Notes under the pieces: model-generated
The model's database searches: none
Seen by the model: only the letters and a program-made list of their open reading frames with translations
What the model was told of the DNA's origin: nothing
Shown: positions 1 through 8,146 of the stretch, in pieces
Position numbering within the stretch: position 1 is the first letter of the stretch
Layout of the letters: each line of letters opens with the position of its first letter
Made by a program: the position numbers and the translations under genes
Source: Clostridium chrysemydis
GTDB lineage: Bacteria > Bacillota > Clostridia > Clostridiales > Clostridiaceae
Length of the DNA: 64,000 nucleotides
NCBI RefSeq assembly: GCF_015234215.1
Contig: NZ_JADEKP010000002.1
Coordinates: 393,347 to 457,346 of the forward strand
Reading direction: 5' to 3'

Positions 1-341
1 AATATCAAATAGATGAAATAATGAAAAAAATAGATAAAAATAGAATATCTATTCTTATGGGAGACTTTAATAGTGAAGCTTATGTAGAAAATGAAGGGTA
101 TGATTATTTAACAAAAGAATATTCACTTTTTGATACATTTAGCTTAGCAGAAAATAAAGATTCTGGGATTACAGTAATCGGTAAAATTGACGGCTGGGAA
201 TCTACAGTAGATAAGAGGATAGATTTAATACTATCTAATAAAAAGATTAAAGTAATAGAATCTAAAGTGATATTTAATGGAAAAAATGAAGCTGTAGTAT
301 CAGATCATTTTGGATTAGATGTAGTTTGTAACTTAAATTAA
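1..341 (+). CDS. EEP-family hydrolase, 3' fragment
   Basis: This is the C-terminal end of an endonuclease/exonuclease/phosphatase-fold protein. The frame is open to the first base of the window (codons before the ATG at 21 read through), so that ATG is probably internal. The fragment keeps two family motifs: a GDFN segment, whose Asp and Asn belong to the metal/phosphate site, and a C-terminal SDHFGL segment, whose Asp-His pair is catalytic. The substrate (DNA, phosphoinositide or sphingolipid) cannot be told from this fragment. A bidirectional terminator follows. Confidence 0.75.
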   Translation, partial: YQIDEIMKKIDKNRISILMGDFNSEAYVENEGYDYLTKEYSLFDTFSLAENKDSGITVIGKIDGWESTVDKRIDLILSNKKIKVIESKVIFNGKNEAVVSDHFGLDVVCNLN

Positions 342-357
342 TATAAATAAATAACGT

Positions 358-388
358 AAAAAACGGTAGTATAAGTACTACCGTTTTT
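358..388. terminator. Bidirectional terminator
   Basis: Stem ACGGTAGTA/TACTACCGT with short loop and flanking A and T runs. It lies between convergent genes and can serve both. Confidence 0.85.
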
Positions 389-831
389 TATGTTCTCATC
401 TTAAATTCTTTAGAGCATTTTTTGCAAGTTACGATTATATTTTTTTTACCTCTTGGTAATCTGAGTTTTTGTTTGCAGTTTGGGCATTTAACTATTTTAA
501 ACTTCTTTTTTTGGTCTATACTGTATTTCATTCTAGAAAACATCTGTGAAAAACCAAATCCTAAATGTTCAAAAGTTATTCTAGGCATATAAGGTATAGC
601 TTTGCCACGCTTACTTAAAAAAGAATTTGCTTTAGATATAAATTTATAGTTTTCACCTTCACGTTTAACTATATTTTTAGAAAGTGCTCTAAGTATTACA
701 ATAAATATAAGAGCTAGTCCTAAAATACTTATAAACGGAATGAACATAGAAAGTATTCCACATAAAAGGTTTAATACAAGTAAAAATAAAGATAATAAGT
801 CAAAACCGTATCTATTTTTAAAAAATTTCAT
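388..831 (-). CDS. Zinc-ribbon membrane protein
   Basis: A 147-residue protein with two adjacent hydrophobic helices near the N terminus (about residues 12-30 and 31-49), a basic middle segment, and a C-terminal zinc ribbon formed by C116-x2-C119 and C136-x2-C139. The layout suggests a membrane-anchored cytoplasmic zinc-binding tail. No catalytic motif is visible and I do not recognise a named family. It is transcribed alone and ends in the shared terminator. Confidence 0.7.
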   Translation of the reverse strand: MKFFKNRYGFDLLSLFLLVLNLLCGILSMFIPFISILGLALIFIVILRALSKNIVKREGENYKFISKANSFLSKRGKAIPYMPRITFEHLGFGFSQMFSRMKYSIDQKKKFKIVKCPNCKQKLRLPRGKKNIIVTCKKCSKEFKMRT

Positions 832-971
832 TTTATCACCTCAAAAAAATCATTAAAAACATTCTATCATATAAATACTGTGAAAAAAATGTTAATTGTA
901 TATTATTAATAAGTTTTATAATATTTGCAAATGATATAATGAAATTAAATAAATCTAAGGAGGAGAATATA

Positions 972-1139
972 ATGAATGAAATAAAAAAAATAATAAAAGC
1001 TGAAGAAGAAAAGATGGTAAAACATCATTCTGATAAAAAATATGAAACAGTTACTCAAGAAGAAAGAATAGAAATGAAAAAAGAAGAAATAGCAAAAGGC
1101 GACGAAGATAAAAATAAAGAATGGGAACTTATAAGATAG
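972..1139 (+). CDS. Small charged protein, 55 residues
   Basis: The start at 972 is chosen because an AAGGAGG ribosome site lies just upstream; the ATG at 939 has none. The product is very rich in Lys and Glu, with no Cys and no membrane segment, and is probably helical. I do not recognise it. A strong terminator follows, so it is a stand-alone gene. Confidence 0.6.
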   Translation: MNEIKKIIKAEEEKMVKHHSDKKYETVTQEERIEMKKEEIAKGDEDKNKEWELIR

Positions 1140-1151
1140 TTATAATATTGT

Positions 1152-1192
1152 AAGCATAGAAAGAAAAATTAAATCTTTCTATGCTTTTTTTT
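1152..1192 (+). terminator. Rho-independent terminator
   Basis: Stem AAGCATAGAAAGA/TCTTTCTATGCTT followed by a run of T. Confidence 0.9.
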
Positions 1193-1377
1193 AAACATTA
1201 TTTCATGCATTAAATATATAAAAAGGATACAAAATAAATAAGTGAAAATTATTTAAAAAATAATGTAGAAAAATTAACAAAATAATTATTTACAAATACT
1301 AAGAGAAAGAGTATTATTTAACTATAAGTAGAAGATAATTAATATTCAATAATAATAAATATCTTGGAGGGGTTAAG

Positions 1378-2712
1378 ATGAAGGTAATAGTAGTTGGATG
1401 TACACATGCTGGAACAGCAACAGTTGTAAATTTAAAAAAGGAATATAAGGATGCTGAAATAACTATCTACGAAAGAAACGATAATATTTCATTTTTATCA
1501 TGTGGGATTGCACTTCATGTAGGTGGAGTAGTTAAGGCACTTGAAGATATGTTTTATAGTTCACCAGATGCCTTAGGCACTTTAGGTGTTAAAACAAATA
1601 TGAAACATGATGTTTTAGATATAGATTTTGATAATAAAAAAGTTAAAGTTAAAAACTTAGAAACTAATGAAGAGTTTTATGATAACTATGATAAATTAGT
1701 TTTAACTATAGGCTCTTGGCCAATAGTTCCAAAGTTTGAAGGCGGAGATTTAGATAATATACTTCTTTGTAAAAATTACAATCATGCAAAAGAAGTAGTA
1801 AGAAGAGGAAAAGATGCTAAAAGCGTAGTTATTATAGGTGCAGGTTATATTGGAGTAGAACTTGCTGAAGCTTTTGAAGTTTTAGGAAAAGAAGTTACTT
1901 TAATAGATGCAGAAGAAAGAATTATGCCAAAGTACTTAGACAAAGAATTTACAGATATAGCAGAAGCTGAATTTAAAAATCACGGAATTAATTTAGCGTT
2001 AGGTGAAAGAGTTAGCCGTTTTGAAGGAAAAGATGGAAGGGTAACTAAAGTAGTTACTGATAAAGGAACTCATAATGGAGATTTAGTTATATTATGTATT
2101 GGATTTGCACCTGCAACAGCTTTAGTTAAAGGTAAATTAGATACATTAAGTAATGGCGCTATAATAATAGATGAATATATGAGAACTAGCAAAGAAGATG
2201 TTTTTGCAGCTGGAGATTGTTGCGTTGTTAAATACAACCCAACAGGAGAAGATAGATATATTCCTCTAGCAACAAATGCAGTTAGAATGGGAACTTTAGT
2301 AGCTAAAAATATTAAAGAGCCTAAACTAAAATATATGGGAACTCAAGGAACATCAGGTATTAAAATATACGATCAGTGTATAGCTTCAACTGGTTTAACA
2401 GAAGAGGGAGCGGCATTAGTTCCTGGATTAAATATCGGAGTTTCAGTTTTAAAAGATGATTACAGAGCTGACTTTATGCCTACTACAGAAAAAGCTATGG
2501 TTAAAATAGTTTTTGATAAAGATACAAGAAGGGTTTTAGGAGGCCAAATAATCTCTAAAGAAGACTTAACTCAATTTATGAATACACTTTCAGTTGTAAT
2601 TCAAAATAAAATGACAGTAGAAGAACTTGCAATGACTGATTTCTTCTTCCAACCGCACTTTAATAAACCTTGGAGTTTATTAAATGCAGTGGCACTTGAA
2701 GTTTTAAAATAA
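1378..2712 (+). CDS. nox: FAD-dependent NADH oxidase / CoA-disulfide reductase
   Basis: A 444-residue flavoprotein of the NADH oxidase/peroxidase/CoA-disulfide reductase group. Visible features are the N-terminal FAD-binding strand with the GCTHAG turn (His10, conserved in NADH oxidases and peroxidases), the single redox cysteine Cys42 in SCGIAL, a second dinucleotide motif GAGYIGVE near residue 160 for NAD(P)H, and the FAD-binding AAGDC segment near residue 280. The family reduces O2 to water or reduces CoA disulfide, consistent with oxygen defence in an anaerobe. Sequence alone does not separate these activities. An AGGAGG-like site precedes the ATG and the gene stands alone. Confidence 0.85.
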   Translation: MKVIVVGCTHAGTATVVNLKKEYKDAEITIYERNDNISFLSCGIALHVGGVVKALEDMFYSSPDALGTLGVKTNMKHDVLDIDFDNKKVKVKNLETNEEFYDNYDKLVLTIGSWPIVPKFEGGDLDNILLCKNYNHAKEVVRRGKDAKSVVIIGAGYIGVELAEAFEVLGKEVTLIDAEERIMPKYLDKEFTDIAEAEFKNHGINLALGERVSRFEGKDGRVTKVVTDKGTHNGDLVILCIGFAPATALVKGKLDTLSNGAIIIDEYMRTSKEDVFAAGDCCVVKYNPTGEDRYIPLATNAVRMGTLVAKNIKEPKLKYMGTQGTSGIKIYDQCIASTGLTEEGAALVPGLNIGVSVLKDDYRADFMPTTEKAMVKIVFDKDTRRVLGGQIISKEDLTQFMNTLSVVIQNKMTVEELAMTDFFFQPHFNKPWSLLNAVALEVLK

Positions 2713-2735
2713 ATTTTTAATAATTTATGATAATT

Positions 2736-2765
2736 AGCTGCATCTTTTAATAAGGTGCAGCTTTT
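2736..2765 (+). terminator. Terminator after nox
   Basis: AGCTGCATC/GGTGCAGCT stem followed by a short TTTT run; modest strength. Confidence 0.65.
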
Positions 2766-2831
2766 AAGCGTATAAAATATATCTTCTAGATTTAAAATAA
2801 TACTATTAATTTTAATATAGGAGTGGATTTT

Positions 2832-3110
2832 ATGAATATAAAAATAGAAGAAAACGCTAAAAAAGTATTAGTTGAACTTTTAGGTAGTAGTAAAGATGAA
2901 TATATAAGGATTAAAGCAATGCTTGCTTGTGGTTCAAGTTATTATGAATTATATACAGACTTTAAAAGGGAAGATGATATGGAGGAGAAATTTGATTCTA
3001 TCCCATTTGTTTTTGATAAATACACATATAAAGCAGCAAAAAATATTGAGATAAAATATGATAAAGAAATCTATAACAATGGATTTTATATAAAAGATAT
3101 TAAAAAGTAG
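2832..3110 (+). CDS. HesB/IscA-like small protein
   Basis: The ATG at 2832 is preferred over the in-frame GTG at 2823 because TAGGAG lies at the right distance. The 92-residue product has the look of the HesB/IscA-like fold common in clostridia: an N-terminal helix, an IKAMLACGSSYYELY core and alternating beta segments. Unlike true A-type Fe-S carriers it has only one cysteine and lacks the C-terminal CxC pair, so cluster transfer is doubtful. It sits just upstream of the SCIFF locus with its own ribosome site. Function unknown. Confidence 0.55.
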   Translation: MNIKIEENAKKVLVELLGSSKDEYIRIKAMLACGSSYYELYTDFKREDDMEEKFDSIPFVFDKYTYKAAKNIEIKYDKEIYNNGFYIKDIKK

Positions 3111-3226
3111 TATGATTTACAGAAAAGTAATATTATATTTGTCCTGTCTAAATCAAAACTAACTGGTATAAAATGCTTAAATATGCTACAATTATGGAGT
3201 ATTTTTTTATAATGGAGGAGTTTATT

Positions 3227-3364
3227 ATGAAACACATCAAAACAATAAACAAAACTAACATCAAAAACAGCTTAAAAAAACCTGGATGTAAAGAGTGTGC
3301 TAACTCATGTCAATCAGCATGTAAAACTTCATGTACAGTTGCAAACTTAGAGTGCGAAAACTAG
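3227..3364 (+). CDS. scfA: SCIFF precursor peptide (six Cys in 45 residues)
   Basis: Starting at the ATG at 3227, preceded by TGGAGGAG, the peptide is exactly 45 residues with six cysteines (C21, C24, C28, C32, C36, C43). That is the defining layout of the clostridial SCIFF family. The N-terminal half (KHIKTINKTNIKN...) is the leader read by the maturase; the Cys-rich half is the core in which radical SAM chemistry makes thioether crosslinks (ranthipeptide class). The longer frame from 3173 lacks a ribosome site. The maturase follows after a strong hairpin. Confidence 0.95.
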   Translation: MKHIKTINKTNIKNSLKKPGCKECANSCQSACKTSCTVANLECEN

Positions 3365-3400
3365 TATAAAGTTTTAAAAGTTAGTTGTTAAATACAATGA

Positions 3401-3448
3401 AAAGGCTAAATGATATGCTAAACAAAAAAGCATATCATTTAGCTTTTA
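3401..3448 (+). terminator. Hairpin between scfA and scfB
   Basis: A long stem (GCTAAATGATATGCT pairing with AGCATATCATTTAGC) followed by a short TTTTA run. It lies between the precursor and maturase genes and likely acts as a partial terminator or 3' stabiliser, giving more peptide message than enzyme message. Confidence 0.8.
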
Positions 3449-3475
3449 TACCATATACAAATGGAGGAGTTTTAA

Positions 3476-4831
3476 ATGGCATTAATTCATAAATTTAAAC
3501 AAGGAAACGATTGTTTTATCCTTGATGTAAATACAGGAGCAGTTCACGTTGTAGACGAATTAGTATACGATTTAGTAGACGATGAAAAGCTTAGAGAAAA
3601 AGAAGTTTTACTAAGTGAACTTAAAGATAAATATAAAGAAGAGGAACTAAGTGAAGCTTACGATGAAATAAAACAATTAGTAGACGAAGGTTTACTATAC
3701 ACTAAAGATATGTATGAAGATATCGCACATAGTTCTATGGATGATAGAGATTACATAAAAGCAGTATGTTTAAATATAATCCACGGCTGTAACTTAAGAT
3801 GTAAATATTGCTTTGCAGATGAAGGTGAATACCACGGACACAAAGGTGTTATGACTTTAGATACTGCAAAAAAAGCAATAGATTACGTAGTTAAAAGAAG
3901 TGGTCCTAGAAGAAACATCGAAATAGATCTTTTCGGTGGAGAACCAACTATGATAATGGATACTATAAAAGATATAATAGCATACGCTAGAGAAAACGAA
4001 GAAAAGTGGAAGAAAAATATAAGATTCACTATGACTACAAATGCTACTCTTTTAAATGATGATATGATGGACTTTATGGATAAAGAAATGGGAAATATAA
4101 TCCTTTCTTTAGACGGAAGAAAAGAAGTTAACGATAATGTTAGAATTAAAGTTGATGGAACTGGTTCATACGATGATATCCTTCCAAACATCAAAAAGAT
4201 GGTTGAAAGAAGAGATAAGAGCAAACAATTCTACGTAAGAGGAACATTTACTGGAGCAAATACTGATTTTTATAATGATGTAATGGCTATGGTAAACGAA
4301 GGATTTAGAGAAATTTCAATAGAGCCTGTTGTTCTTGAAAAAGGTCACGCTTTAGAACTTAAAGAAGAGCATTTAGATGAAATCTTTAAAAACTACGATG
4401 AATTATTTGATGAAATGTCAAGAAGAAAGAGAGAAGGGGACGAGTTTAACTTCTATCACTTCAATATAGACTTACAAGGTGGACCTTGCGTTTATAAGAG
4501 AATTTCAGGATGTGGTTCAGGATTTGAATATGTTGCTATAACTCCTCAAGGAGACGTTTATCCATGTCACCAATTCGTAGGAAAAGAAGAGTTTAAATTA
4601 GGAACAATATATGATGATTCATTTGATAAAGAACTTTCAAAAGAATTCAAAAAAGCACATATTTACAACAAGCCAAAATGTAAAGAGTGTTGGGCTAGAT
4701 TCTACTGTAGTGGTGGATGTCAAGCAAACAACTTCTCATTTAATGGGGATATGAAAATTCCATATGAACTTGGATGTAAAATGCAAAAGAAAAGAATTGA
4801 ATGTGCTATAGCTTTAAAAGCAGTAGAATAA
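3476..4831 (+). CDS. scfB: SCIFF radical SAM maturase
   Basis: A 451-residue radical SAM/SPASM protein. The N-terminal ~90 residues form a peptide-recognition (RRE-like) region. The SAM-cluster motif is C105-x3-C109-x2-C112 (CNLRCKYC), followed by the glycine-rich FGGEP. The C-terminal SPASM region (about residues 340-430) carries the auxiliary cluster cysteines in CGSG, YPCHQF and CKECWARFYCSGGC. The enzyme crosslinks cysteine sulfur to acceptor residues of the SCIFF precursor encoded immediately upstream. A GGAGG site precedes the ATG. The M16 peptidase follows after 20 bp, so the two are probably cotranscribed. Confidence 0.95.
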   Translation: MALIHKFKQGNDCFILDVNTGAVHVVDELVYDLVDDEKLREKEVLLSELKDKYKEEELSEAYDEIKQLVDEGLLYTKDMYEDIAHSSMDDRDYIKAVCLNIIHGCNLRCKYCFADEGEYHGHKGVMTLDTAKKAIDYVVKRSGPRRNIEIDLFGGEPTMIMDTIKDIIAYARENEEKWKKNIRFTMTTNATLLNDDMMDFMDKEMGNIILSLDGRKEVNDNVRIKVDGTGSYDDILPNIKKMVERRDKSKQFYVRGTFTGANTDFYNDVMAMVNEGFREISIEPVVLEKGHALELKEEHLDEIFKNYDELFDEMSRRKREGDEFNFYHFNIDLQGGPCVYKRISGCGSGFEYVAITPQGDVYPCHQFVGKEEFKLGTIYDDSFDKELSKEFKKAHIYNKPKCKECWARFYCSGGCQANNFSFNGDMKIPYELGCKMQKKRIECAIALKAVE

Positions 4832-4851
4832 AATTTAGGGGGTAGTTAGTT

Positions 4852-6066
4852 ATGAAAGAGTATATACTAGATAACGGAGCTAAACTTATTTATAAAAAAG
4901 GAGTTTCAAGCCTTACATCTATTAGTATTTCAATAGATGCAGGGGCAGCTACTGAAGAAGATTTATTTGGAGTAGCCCATGCAACTGAACATATGGTGTA
5001 TAAAGGAACTTTTAAAAGAAGTGAAAGTGATATAAATAAGGAATTAAGTGAGATATTTGGTTTTCAAAATGCTATGACTAATTACCCTTATGTTATATAT
5101 TATGGAACATTATTAAGCGAAGATTTAAAAAGAGGTTTAGAACTTTTTAGTGATATTATATTAAATCCATCATTTAAAGAAGAAGGATTTAAAGAAGAAC
5201 TTTCTGTAATTAAAGAAGAATTAAAAGAGTGGGATGACGATTTAGAGCAGTATTCAGAAGATAAGTTATTTTTTAATACATTTAATAATAGAAGGATTAA
5301 ATACCCTATTATAGGTAGAATAGAAGATTTAGATAGATTAACTTTACAAGATATAAAAAGATTTTATAAAAATAGATATACCTTAGATAATATAAGTATA
5401 GCTGTAGTTACAGATTTAGAATTTAACGAAGTTTTAGATGCAGTGCATAAATATTTTAACAAACAAACAAAAAATGAATCTTTTATAAAAGAAGCTTCTT
5501 ATGATATAGAATTTAATGAATACAAAAATACTAGAGAATCATCAAACACTTCAAGGATTTTAAGAGTATATCCTATAGATAATTTAAATCTTAAAGAACT
5601 TAGCGCTTTAAGAGTAATAAATGAACTATACGCTGAAGGGGTAGACTCAATCCTTTATACTAAATTAAGAACAGAGAGAGGGTTAGTTTACGACGTTCTT
5701 CCTAAAATAGCTTTTGAAAAATATATAAAGCTCTATAAAATAGGTTTAAATATTTCAAAAGAAAATATAGATGAGGCACTTTATGTGTTAGATTTATCTA
5801 AGGAAGAATTACATTCTAAGCTTAAAAATATAACTAAAGAAAAAATAAATTCTTTAATTAAATCTATCAAGCTAAAAAGATTATTTAAAGAAGAACAAAG
5901 TATAGTTTCAGCTAAAGAATTATCAACATATAATACTATGTTTAATGACTTTACCTTATATGAAAGAGAAATGGATATTCTTAAAGATATAGAAGGAGAA
6001 GACCTTTTAAGTGCTTATAAAAAAGTATTTAAAAATTGTTCTACTGAGATAGTAATAAATAAATAA
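4852..6066 (+). CDS. M16 family zinc metallopeptidase
   Basis: A 404-residue protein with the inverted zinc motif HxxEH at residues 43-47 (HATEH). A Glu-rich segment about 76 residues later (IKEELKEWDDD, with E123 as probable third ligand) completes an M16 active site. The length fits a single M16 subunit with one active N-terminal and one inactive C-terminal half. It starts 20 bp after scfB with its own GGGGG site, so it is likely in the maturase operon. Inference: it is the best local candidate to cut the leader from crosslinked SCIFF. It could instead be an unrelated housekeeping peptidase. Confidence 0.85.
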   Translation: MKEYILDNGAKLIYKKGVSSLTSISISIDAGAATEEDLFGVAHATEHMVYKGTFKRSESDINKELSEIFGFQNAMTNYPYVIYYGTLLSEDLKRGLELFSDIILNPSFKEEGFKEELSVIKEELKEWDDDLEQYSEDKLFFNTFNNRRIKYPIIGRIEDLDRLTLQDIKRFYKNRYTLDNISIAVVTDLEFNEVLDAVHKYFNKQTKNESFIKEASYDIEFNEYKNTRESSNTSRILRVYPIDNLNLKELSALRVINELYAEGVDSILYTKLRTERGLVYDVLPKIAFEKYIKLYKIGLNISKENIDEALYVLDLSKEELHSKLKNITKEKINSLIKSIKLKRLFKEEQSIVSAKELSTYNTMFNDFTLYEREMDILKDIEGEDLLSAYKKVFKNCSTEIVINK

Positions 6067-6073
6067 TTGTTTT

Positions 6074-6102
6074 TAAAAGGAGTTTTTCTACTCCTTTTTT
6101 TA
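6074..6102 (+). terminator. Terminator after the SCIFF/M16 cluster
   Basis: AAAAGGAGT/ACTCCTTTT hairpin with T run. Confidence 0.85.
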
Positions 6103-6147
6103 TTTTAGGGTAATATATAAAAGAAGTATTTTTAAAAGGAGATTACA

Positions 6148-7563
6148 ATGGAAAGAGAATTACCTTTATTAAGTGAATTAATAAAATACCACAAAGAAAA
6201 CAACTTAATTTTATCTATGCCAGGAAATAAGTGTGGAAAGGCATTTTTAAGAGATGAAATAGGAAAAGATTTTGCAGAAAATATGGGTTTTTTAGATATA
6301 ACGGAAGTAGATCCATTAGATAATCTTCAGCATCCTGAAGGGATAATAAAAAAATCACAAGAATTACTAGCAAAAGCTTACAAAGTAAAATCAGCGTATT
6401 TTATGGTTAATGGAAGTTCAGGTGGAAATCTTATTTCTATTTTTAGCGCCTTTAATGAAGGTGATGAGGTTTTAGTTGAAAGAAACTGCCACAAATCAGT
6501 TTATAACGCTCTTATAATGAAAAAACTTAAAGTTACTTATATAGAGCCTGTAATAGATGAAGAAAAAGATATATTTTTACCTCCAAGTAAAGAAAAAATT
6601 TATAATGCATTAGAAAAATCAAAAAATCCAAAAGGAATAATTTTAACTAACCCTAATTATTTTGGGATAACTTATGATTTAGAAGAAATATTAAAAGATT
6701 TAAAAACTAAAGGTCTTAAAATAATAATAGACGGTGCACACGGTGCACACTTTGGCTTTTCTAAAAGATTACCTAAAAATATTTGGCACTTAGGAGATTA
6801 CGTTATATTAAGTGCACACAAAACTATACCATCATTAACTCAAGGCGGGTATCTTTTAGTTAATGATAAATCAGAAAATCTAAGATTTTATATGAATGCA
6901 TTAATGACAACATCGCCATCATACTTAATAATGGCATCTTTAGATTATGGAAGATATTATTTAGAAAAGTATGGTGAAGAAGATTATGATAGATTAATAG
7001 ATTTAGGAGAAGAATATAAAGAAAAGATAAATAAAATAAATGGGATAAATATTTTATCTAGTGAAATGCTAAAAGAAGATTATGACGTTGATAAAAGCAG
7101 GTATATAGTTCTTTTAGATAAAGGATATTGCGGTCATAAGCTTTTAGAATATTTAAGAGATAAAAAAATTCAATGCGAAATGAGTTTTAGTCGAGGTGTA
7201 GTTTTAATATTATCACCTATAAATAAAAGAGAAGATTTCAAGCTTATTTTAAAAAGCTTAGAAGAACTAGATTTAAATACTATAAAATCTATAGATGAGG
7301 CAGAGTTTTATAGTATCTCTCCAAAGAAGATGTTAGAACCTTTTGAAGTTTTTAATAGCGAAACTAAAGAAGTTACTTTTGAGGAAAGCATAGGTAAAAT
7401 TTCAAAAGAAGCTTTAATTCCATATCCTCCTGGAATACCATTAATATGTCCTGGAGAAATAATAACAAAAGAAGCAATTAAAATAATAAAAGAATATGTA
7501 GATAATAAAAGAGATGTTTTAGGCATTGAAAACGAAAAAATTAAAATAATTATAGAAAAATAA
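6148..7563 (+). CDS. Orn/Lys/Arg decarboxylase family PLP enzyme
   Basis: A 471-residue fold type I PLP enzyme of the short Firmicute Orn/Lys/Arg decarboxylase group. Signs are the N-terminal MPGNKCGKAF segment, the NGSSGGN phosphate-binding turn, IIDGAHGAHFGF with the cofactor-pairing Asp, and the Schiff-base lysine K225 in SAHKT. The C-terminal PYPPGIPLICPGE is a family signature. Members decarboxylate arginine or lysine for polyamine synthesis; the substrate cannot be fixed here. It is cytoplasmic, with an AAGGAG site before the ATG and no obvious partner. Confidence 0.85.
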   Translation: MERELPLLSELIKYHKENNLILSMPGNKCGKAFLRDEIGKDFAENMGFLDITEVDPLDNLQHPEGIIKKSQELLAKAYKVKSAYFMVNGSSGGNLISIFSAFNEGDEVLVERNCHKSVYNALIMKKLKVTYIEPVIDEEKDIFLPPSKEKIYNALEKSKNPKGIILTNPNYFGITYDLEEILKDLKTKGLKIIIDGAHGAHFGFSKRLPKNIWHLGDYVILSAHKTIPSLTQGGYLLVNDKSENLRFYMNALMTTSPSYLIMASLDYGRYYLEKYGEEDYDRLIDLGEEYKEKINKINGINILSSEMLKEDYDVDKSRYIVLLDKGYCGHKLLEYLRDKKIQCEMSFSRGVVLILSPINKREDFKLILKSLEELDLNTIKSIDEAEFYSISPKKMLEPFEVFNSETKEVTFEESIGKISKEALIPYPPGIPLICPGEIITKEAIKIIKEYVDNKRDVLGIENEKIKIIIEK

Positions 7564-7648
7564 TTATTTATGTAACACAAAAAAGGTATCTCTCATAAAT
7601 TATTATTGTAAGTACAAACTTTAATATAATAGTAGGAGATACAAAACA

Positions 7649-8029
7649 ATGAGTTGTGGAAGAAATAATTGTAAAGATAACAAATGTGAAAGAATAGAAC
7701 ATGCAGCAAAAGAACTTGCTTGCAAAGCTCAAAAATTACAAGCATGCATTATAGAACTTTTAGAAAAAGCTGAATGTTTACAAAGAAAAGCTGATTGTTT
7801 AGAAAATAAAGCTAATTGTTTAAGAGAGCAAGCTTTAAGATTTGATAATGAAGCTGCTAAATTAGACTGTGAAGCTGAAGAATATATTAAGAGAGCAAGA
7901 ATTTTAAGTGAAAACTTAGCTGAATTAATGAAGAGAACTGATTGCTGCTTTATTAAAGCTGTTGAATGCTTTAAAGAAGAATGTAAAGAAGACGAATGTG
8001 ACTTCGATTGTGACGGTTGCTGGAGATAG
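7649..8029 (+). CDS. Cys-rich heptad-repeat protein
   Basis: A 126-residue protein with 16 cysteines. Residues about 15-95 are a long charged coiled coil. Within it C43, C50 and C57 fall exactly seven residues apart (AECLQRK, ADCLENK, ANCLREQ), so the cysteines occupy the same heptad position. The N terminus (C3, C8, C13) and the acidic C terminus (C99, C100, C107, C112, C117, C121, C124) add clusters. I do not recognise a named family. The composition fits a disulfide-bonded structural protein such as a spore coat or exosporium part, or a metal binder. It has no signal peptide and is monocistronic, with a strong terminator. Confidence 0.75.
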   Translation: MSCGRNNCKDNKCERIEHAAKELACKAQKLQACIIELLEKAECLQRKADCLENKANCLREQALRFDNEAAKLDCEAEEYIKRARILSENLAELMKRTDCCFIKAVECFKEECKEDECDFDCDGCWR

Positions 8030-8040
8030 TTCGATATATA

Positions 8041-8075
8041 AAGAAGGATGTGCACTTTGCACATTCTTCTTTTTG
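8041..8075 (+). terminator. Terminator
   Basis: AAGAAGGATGTGCA/TGCACATTCTTCTT stem followed by T run. Confidence 0.9.
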
Positions 8076-8146
8076 TTTTATAGAAAAGAATAAAAAGAAA
8101 CCAGGTAAGAGAGACTAAGACTATATAAATTTTAGGAGGAAATATA

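Noticed and set aside
1296-1316. AATACT/AGTATT inverted repeat upstream of nox as an operator
   Set aside because: Only 6-bp arms in very AT-rich DNA; chance occurrence is likely.
7729-8064. Minus-strand ORF over the Cys-heptad gene
   Set aside because: Shadow; the plus frame has a ribosome site, terminator and ordered repeats.
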